From contig CABQAB010000014.1 of assembly GCA_902461985.1 (NCBI GenBank), positions 1 through 16,062 on the forward strand: a stretch of 16,062 bases of DNA, written 5' to 3'. This stretch comes from an uncultured Bacteroidales bacterium (lineage in GTDB: Bacteria; Bacteroidota; Bacteroidia; Bacteroidales; UBA932). Position numbers and translations under genes: made by a program. Shown piece by piece: positions 13,347 to 16,062 of this stretch. Position 1 is the first letter of the stretch; each line of letters starts with the position of its first letter. The notes beneath the pieces are model-generated. The model was not told where the DNA came from. It saw only the letters and a list, made by a program, of their open reading frames with translations, and did no database searches.

Positions 13347-15683
13347 TTATTTACGCTTCAGTTCGTAGCTGCCGGCAGAACCGGAGAAGTAGAGCAGGCC
13401 TTCATCCTGACGAACCTCGCCGGTGCAGATAACTTTGCCGTTGCAGGTGACTGTCCACGTGCCCGGCTGAAGGTCCGTCACAAGAATCTTCAGTTCGGGA
13501 AGTGAGGATTTGAACCTGAAAGAACATGCTGACAGAGGACGGGAGTCGGCGCTGAATGTCACCACGCGGTCCGCAACCACGGCACCTGCCACTGTCTCCG
13601 ACTCCACCGCCGTGACTTTGCCGAAATCCCTGCAGTCATTGTCTGCCACCTGAATCACATTGAGGAAATTGTCGCGGGCAGCCGCCTTTGAAGGGCAGAC
13701 TTCCACTCTCCACGCTCCCCTCTCGTTGGCAGGGTCAGGTCTTGTAGTCGCGGCATTCGGATAATTCTCGCCGAACACCCAGAACTCCTTGCCAGGACCG
13801 CCTACAGGGGTGATTTTCGCCTTGCGTGGGAACAGAACTGTGTTTTTGAGCATGCCGCTGTCCCCGTCAAGAGTACGTGAGATGGTGAAGCTGCTTCCTG
13901 AAACCGCAGGTTTCTCTATACTGTGCATAAGCCAGTATTTCCGGAAAGAAGGATCGGAAGATTCCACATTGTCATAAATCACCATGGCCGCCGGATGCTC
14001 ACTGTCCTCAAGATTGAGGAAAGCGAAAGACCGTGTGACATTCTTCACCTTGGAAGTATAAGCCTTGGTGATGTCACCTTTGAGGTATGAGAACTCAGGC
14101 TTCATACTGTCAGGTCCGAAAGCGTGCGCAAGAGTCTTTCCTACTGTATAGTCCTCGCCCAAAAGCTGCTCCATGCTGCGGCAGGTGTCCCACCTGTCGC
14201 CCGGCATTCTCTGTCCGCCGTCATTGCGGGCAGTCTTCGTCTTGTCTGCACCGCCGTAGTTCCAGCACTCGAAAACTTCATCCGGGTCGTACACTAAGAG
14301 CGAGTTGTGGGCGATGGTCCTCTTGTGATAGTTCTTGCAGTGAGGGCTGTTATAGCCGCCTGAAGTGCCCTGGTAGGAACCTGAATCGATGGCGAGCGGG
14401 CCTTTGTAATAAATCTGGAAAGAGCCGCCGTCCATGTGCTGGTGGTTGCCGTAGAAATGCTCGTTCACCTTCATCTCGGCGATTACGCTGTTTTCGTCCC
14501 AGCCTGTGCGGGCAATCATCCAGCCGAAAGGAGTGCCGCTGTAACGCGTCAAAGGCAGGTCTTCCGGTGTCTTCGGCTTCAGATCGAAGTCCATCCAGAG
14601 CAGTTGCATCATCAGAAGATGAGCCTCCACCGAAGGACGGATAAAATACTCGTTCTGGATATACGGGTCATGGTAATAGGATGCAGCCAACATTGCAGGC
14701 ATGGCGTAGGAAGCAGGAGTCTTGCGGTTGTACGGATTCACGTCACCGGCTGGAAGCACGCCCTTGTCGGGCCTGCGGCGATAGATGAAATCGTAAAGCA
14801 CATATTTCTGGGCAGGGTCGTAAACCGCACCGGCACCCATCTTGTCGAAAATCCAGAGGGAAATCAGGTCGTTGATATAACGCACGGACACATAGCCAGA
14901 GCCCTGATGATAGTTTCCACCATGATAGGTGTAGTTGCGTATCGGGAGATAGTCCCTGAACAGCATAGTGGACACATAATTGTAGATTTCAGGATCTTCG
15001 TCGTAGACCGCCACGCCAGCAGAAAGCAGGTCCCTGAGGATATTCCATTCGGAGCAGTGGCCAGCAAGGGGCTCGGTGGTCTTCGGCGGCCAGTGGCACT
15101 CCATAGTGGAGGCAATGCGCTTGAACTCGGCAATATAAGCCAGCCTCTCCTCCGGAGTCATCTGGTCGTAGCACCAGTCGTAAACCATGGAACCTACCAT
15201 AATCATCACTCCGCTGGCCCTCGTGCGGTCATGCTTGGTGTCAAAATTGACGCGTTTCAGAGTGTCGAGCATAGAAGTGACTGCGCGGCGTGCCTGACGT
15301 TCATCCCCATTCACGAGATAGTCCAGAGCCTGCAGCTGCACCTGGGAAGTGACTCCACGCATGGCGAAATAATAGCGGAAGTCATGAACCTTGACTGCAG
15401 CTTCCTCCTCTTCGCTCCGGGGAACGGAACACTTGCGGAGTTTCTTGAGTATCTCCTTCCCTTGTGGAGTCTCCATTTTTTGCTTCAGTGCGGGGATATC
15501 CTCTGTCCTTACGTAAAGACGGGGATGCTCTGTCGGCGGAACCGGTACACGGACACCGTCAATTTCGGTCCATACAGCCTGCTTTGCGTCCCTCTCTACG
15601 GGAGTCCATGATTTCATGTCAGTCTGCGCCAGAAGCGGAAGCGCAGAAACGGCAAGAATAATTGATATTATATACTTTTTCAT
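13347..15683 (-). CDS. Heparinase II/III-family lyase (PL21, heparinase II-like)
   Basis: A 778-residue secreted (periplasmic) polysaccharide lyase. The signal peptide is MKKYIISIILAVSALPLLA, followed by Gln20. Length and spacing match Pedobacter heparinase II (about 772 residues, PL21). The residues equivalent to its catalytic set are all present by motif and offset: His209/Glu212 (AGHCSEW), Tyr264 (NYHQGSGYVSVRY) and His414 (GNHQHMD). Zinc ligands His416, Asp433 (AIDSGSY) and His459 (TIAHNS) are also present. The N-terminal part is the alpha/alpha toroid and the remainder the beta-sandwich domains. It would cleave heparin/heparan sulfate (heparinase II also tolerates both uronate epimers) by beta-elimination. 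It starts 25 bp after a sulfatase gene on the same strand, which fits glycosaminoglycan desulfation and cleavage in one operon. Substrate is inferred from family. Confidence 0.9.
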   Translation of the reverse strand: MKKYIISIILAVSALPLLAQTDMKSWTPVERDAKQAVWTEIDGVRVPVPPTEHPRLYVRTEDIPALKQKMETPQGKEILKKLRKCSVPRSEEEEAAVKVHDFRYYFAMRGVTSQVQLQALDYLVNGDERQARRAVTSMLDTLKRVNFDTKHDRTRASGVMIMVGSMVYDWCYDQMTPEERLAYIAEFKRIASTMECHWPPKTTEPLAGHCSEWNILRDLLSAGVAVYDEDPEIYNYVSTMLFRDYLPIRNYTYHGGNYHQGSGYVSVRYINDLISLWIFDKMGAGAVYDPAQKYVLYDFIYRRRPDKGVLPAGDVNPYNRKTPASYAMPAMLAASYYHDPYIQNEYFIRPSVEAHLLMMQLLWMDFDLKPKTPEDLPLTRYSGTPFGWMIARTGWDENSVIAEMKVNEHFYGNHQHMDGGSFQIYYKGPLAIDSGSYQGTSGGYNSPHCKNYHKRTIAHNSLLVYDPDEVFECWNYGGADKTKTARNDGGQRMPGDRWDTCRSMEQLLGEDYTVGKTLAHAFGPDSMKPEFSYLKGDITKAYTSKVKNVTRSFAFLNLEDSEHPAAMVIYDNVESSDPSFRKYWLMHSIEKPAVSGSSFTISRTLDGDSGMLKNTVLFPRKAKITPVGGPGKEFWVFGENYPNAATTRPDPANERGAWRVEVCPSKAAARDNFLNVIQVADNDCRDFGKVTAVESETVAGAVVADRVVTFSADSRPLSACSFRFKSSLPELKILVTDLQPGTWTVTCNGKVICTGEVRQDEGLLYFSGSAGSYELKRK

Positions 15684-15708
15684 GTTTTGTGATATATCGG
15701 ATTCTGGA

Positions 15709-16062
15709 TTATGGAATCATCCTTTTATGCCTGTTGCGGTCAGTGGCCAGGCGGGCCTGTCCGCTGCACCCCTCCGCTCCCGGATGGGTGTCGAACCACT
15801 CGCGCAGAATCTCCCTGTGTTCGCTGAGCACCTCCGAGTATTTGGCCTCGACAGCCAGGTTGCGCGTCTCGCCACGGTCATTCTCCATGTCAAAGAGCTG
15901 CTCCCGGTACTGCCCCTTGTCGTAAAGTACATATTTATACTTCGGAGTACGCACCATCCAGCCGAGAGTCCCCGAAGTCTGGATAAAATTGGTCTCCACA
16001 ACAATACTCCCGCGCAAAACCCCGCCGGACTGAGCGCGTCCTGCCCCGCTGCGGGCGGCAGC
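15709..16062 (-). CDS. Sulfatase, C-terminal part (runs off the window)
   Basis: The frame is open to the right edge, so this is the 3' end (about 117 codons) of a longer gene. The C-terminal domain is that of an S1-family arylsulfatase-like enzyme: VVETNF, GWMVRTPKYKYVLYDKGQ, REQLFDMENDRGETRNLAVE and EVLSEHREILREWFDTH. The DMENDRGETRNLA motif is the common end of bacterial sulfatases. The catalytic Cys/Ser-x-Pro-x-Arg site lies outside the window, so maturation type and substrate cannot be seen. The adjacent heparinase suggests a heparin/heparan sulfate substrate. It is followed after 25 bp by the heparinase gene, probably in one operon. The last about 20 residues (SGQARLATDRNRHKRMIP) are a basic tail. 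Confidence 0.88.
   Translation of the reverse strand, partial: AAARSGAGRAQSGGVLRGSIVVETNFIQTSGTLGWMVRTPKYKYVLYDKGQYREQLFDMENDRGETRNLAVEAKYSEVLSEHREILREWFDTHPGAEGCSGQARLATDRNRHKRMIP

Noticed and set aside
14436..15611. Long plus-strand open frame (391 codons) opposite the heparinase gene
   Set aside because: Lies antisense to a gene with full catalytic motifs; composition is rich in His, Val and Arg with no recognisable domain. It is a shadow of codon bias.
1..16062. tRNA, rRNA or riboswitch
   Set aside because: No cloverleaf, rRNA-like or known aptamer sequence was recognised in any intergenic region; the gaps are all under 300 bp and are accounted for by promoters, hairpins and repeats.

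Overview
The window reads as a glycan-foraging region of a Bacteroidota (most likely Bacteroidales) chromosome, with GC near 50%. The evidence is SusC/SusD pairs, an ECF sigma/FecR-type anti-sigma system, Bacteroidales-type promoters with TAnnTTTG -7 boxes, and A-rich leaders without strong Shine-Dalgarno sequences. The genus cannot be fixed from the sequence alone. Almost everything is on the minus strand; the ECF sigma gene at 2212-2748 is the only plus-strand gene I support.

Layout, left to right. (1) 1-2091, minus: the 5' part of a SusC/FecA-like TonB-dependent transducer with an STN signalling domain (runs off the left edge), preceded by its FecR-type anti-sigma gene. (2) 2212-2748, plus: the ECF sigma factor, divergent from the anti-sigma gene. 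(3) 2869-9829, minus: a four-gene operon of SusC porin, SusD lipoprotein, GH18 endo-beta-N-acetylglucosaminidase-type lipoprotein and a DUF1735+LamG surface glycan-binding lipoprotein. The order and domain content resemble Bacteroides N-glycan utilisation loci. (4) 9959-12478, minus: an AI-2E/PerM-family membrane protein and an N-acetylhexosamine 1-kinase (NahK-like), each with its own near-identical promoter/leader. (5) 12754-13209, minus: a DUF2442+HTH protein, apparently an antitoxin-like regulator whose DUF4160 toxin partner has been lost, flanked by two copies of a 72-bp repeat with a hairpin. (6) 13347-16062, minus: a PL21 heparinase II-type lyase and the C-terminal end of a sulfatase.

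How the genes could work together (inference): the surface GH18 enzyme releases N-glycans, the DUF1735/LamG and SusD lipoproteins capture them, and SusC imports them under ECF sigma control. The STN transducer and FecR gate the sigma factor. A 28-bp element repeated 27/28 lies upstream of both fecR-susC1 and the susCD-GH18 operon and is the best candidate for the sigma-dependent promoter. NahK would phosphorylate the released HexNAc. The heparinase and sulfatase point to a second host glycan, heparin/heparan sulfate.

The most striking observation is that both SusC genes carry a run of nine G residues at the end of the signal peptide, and no comparable G/C run was seen elsewhere in the window. 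In the first gene the run is one base out of frame (translation stops after 30 codons, whereas eight Gs would give a perfect signal peptide and a fully open STN-SusC). In the second, nine Gs keep the frame, but the skipped frame just upstream encodes a far better signal-peptidase site. This looks like slipped-strand phase variation of outer-membrane glycan receptors, one of which is a signalling transducer, although homopolymer sequencing or assembly error must be excluded.
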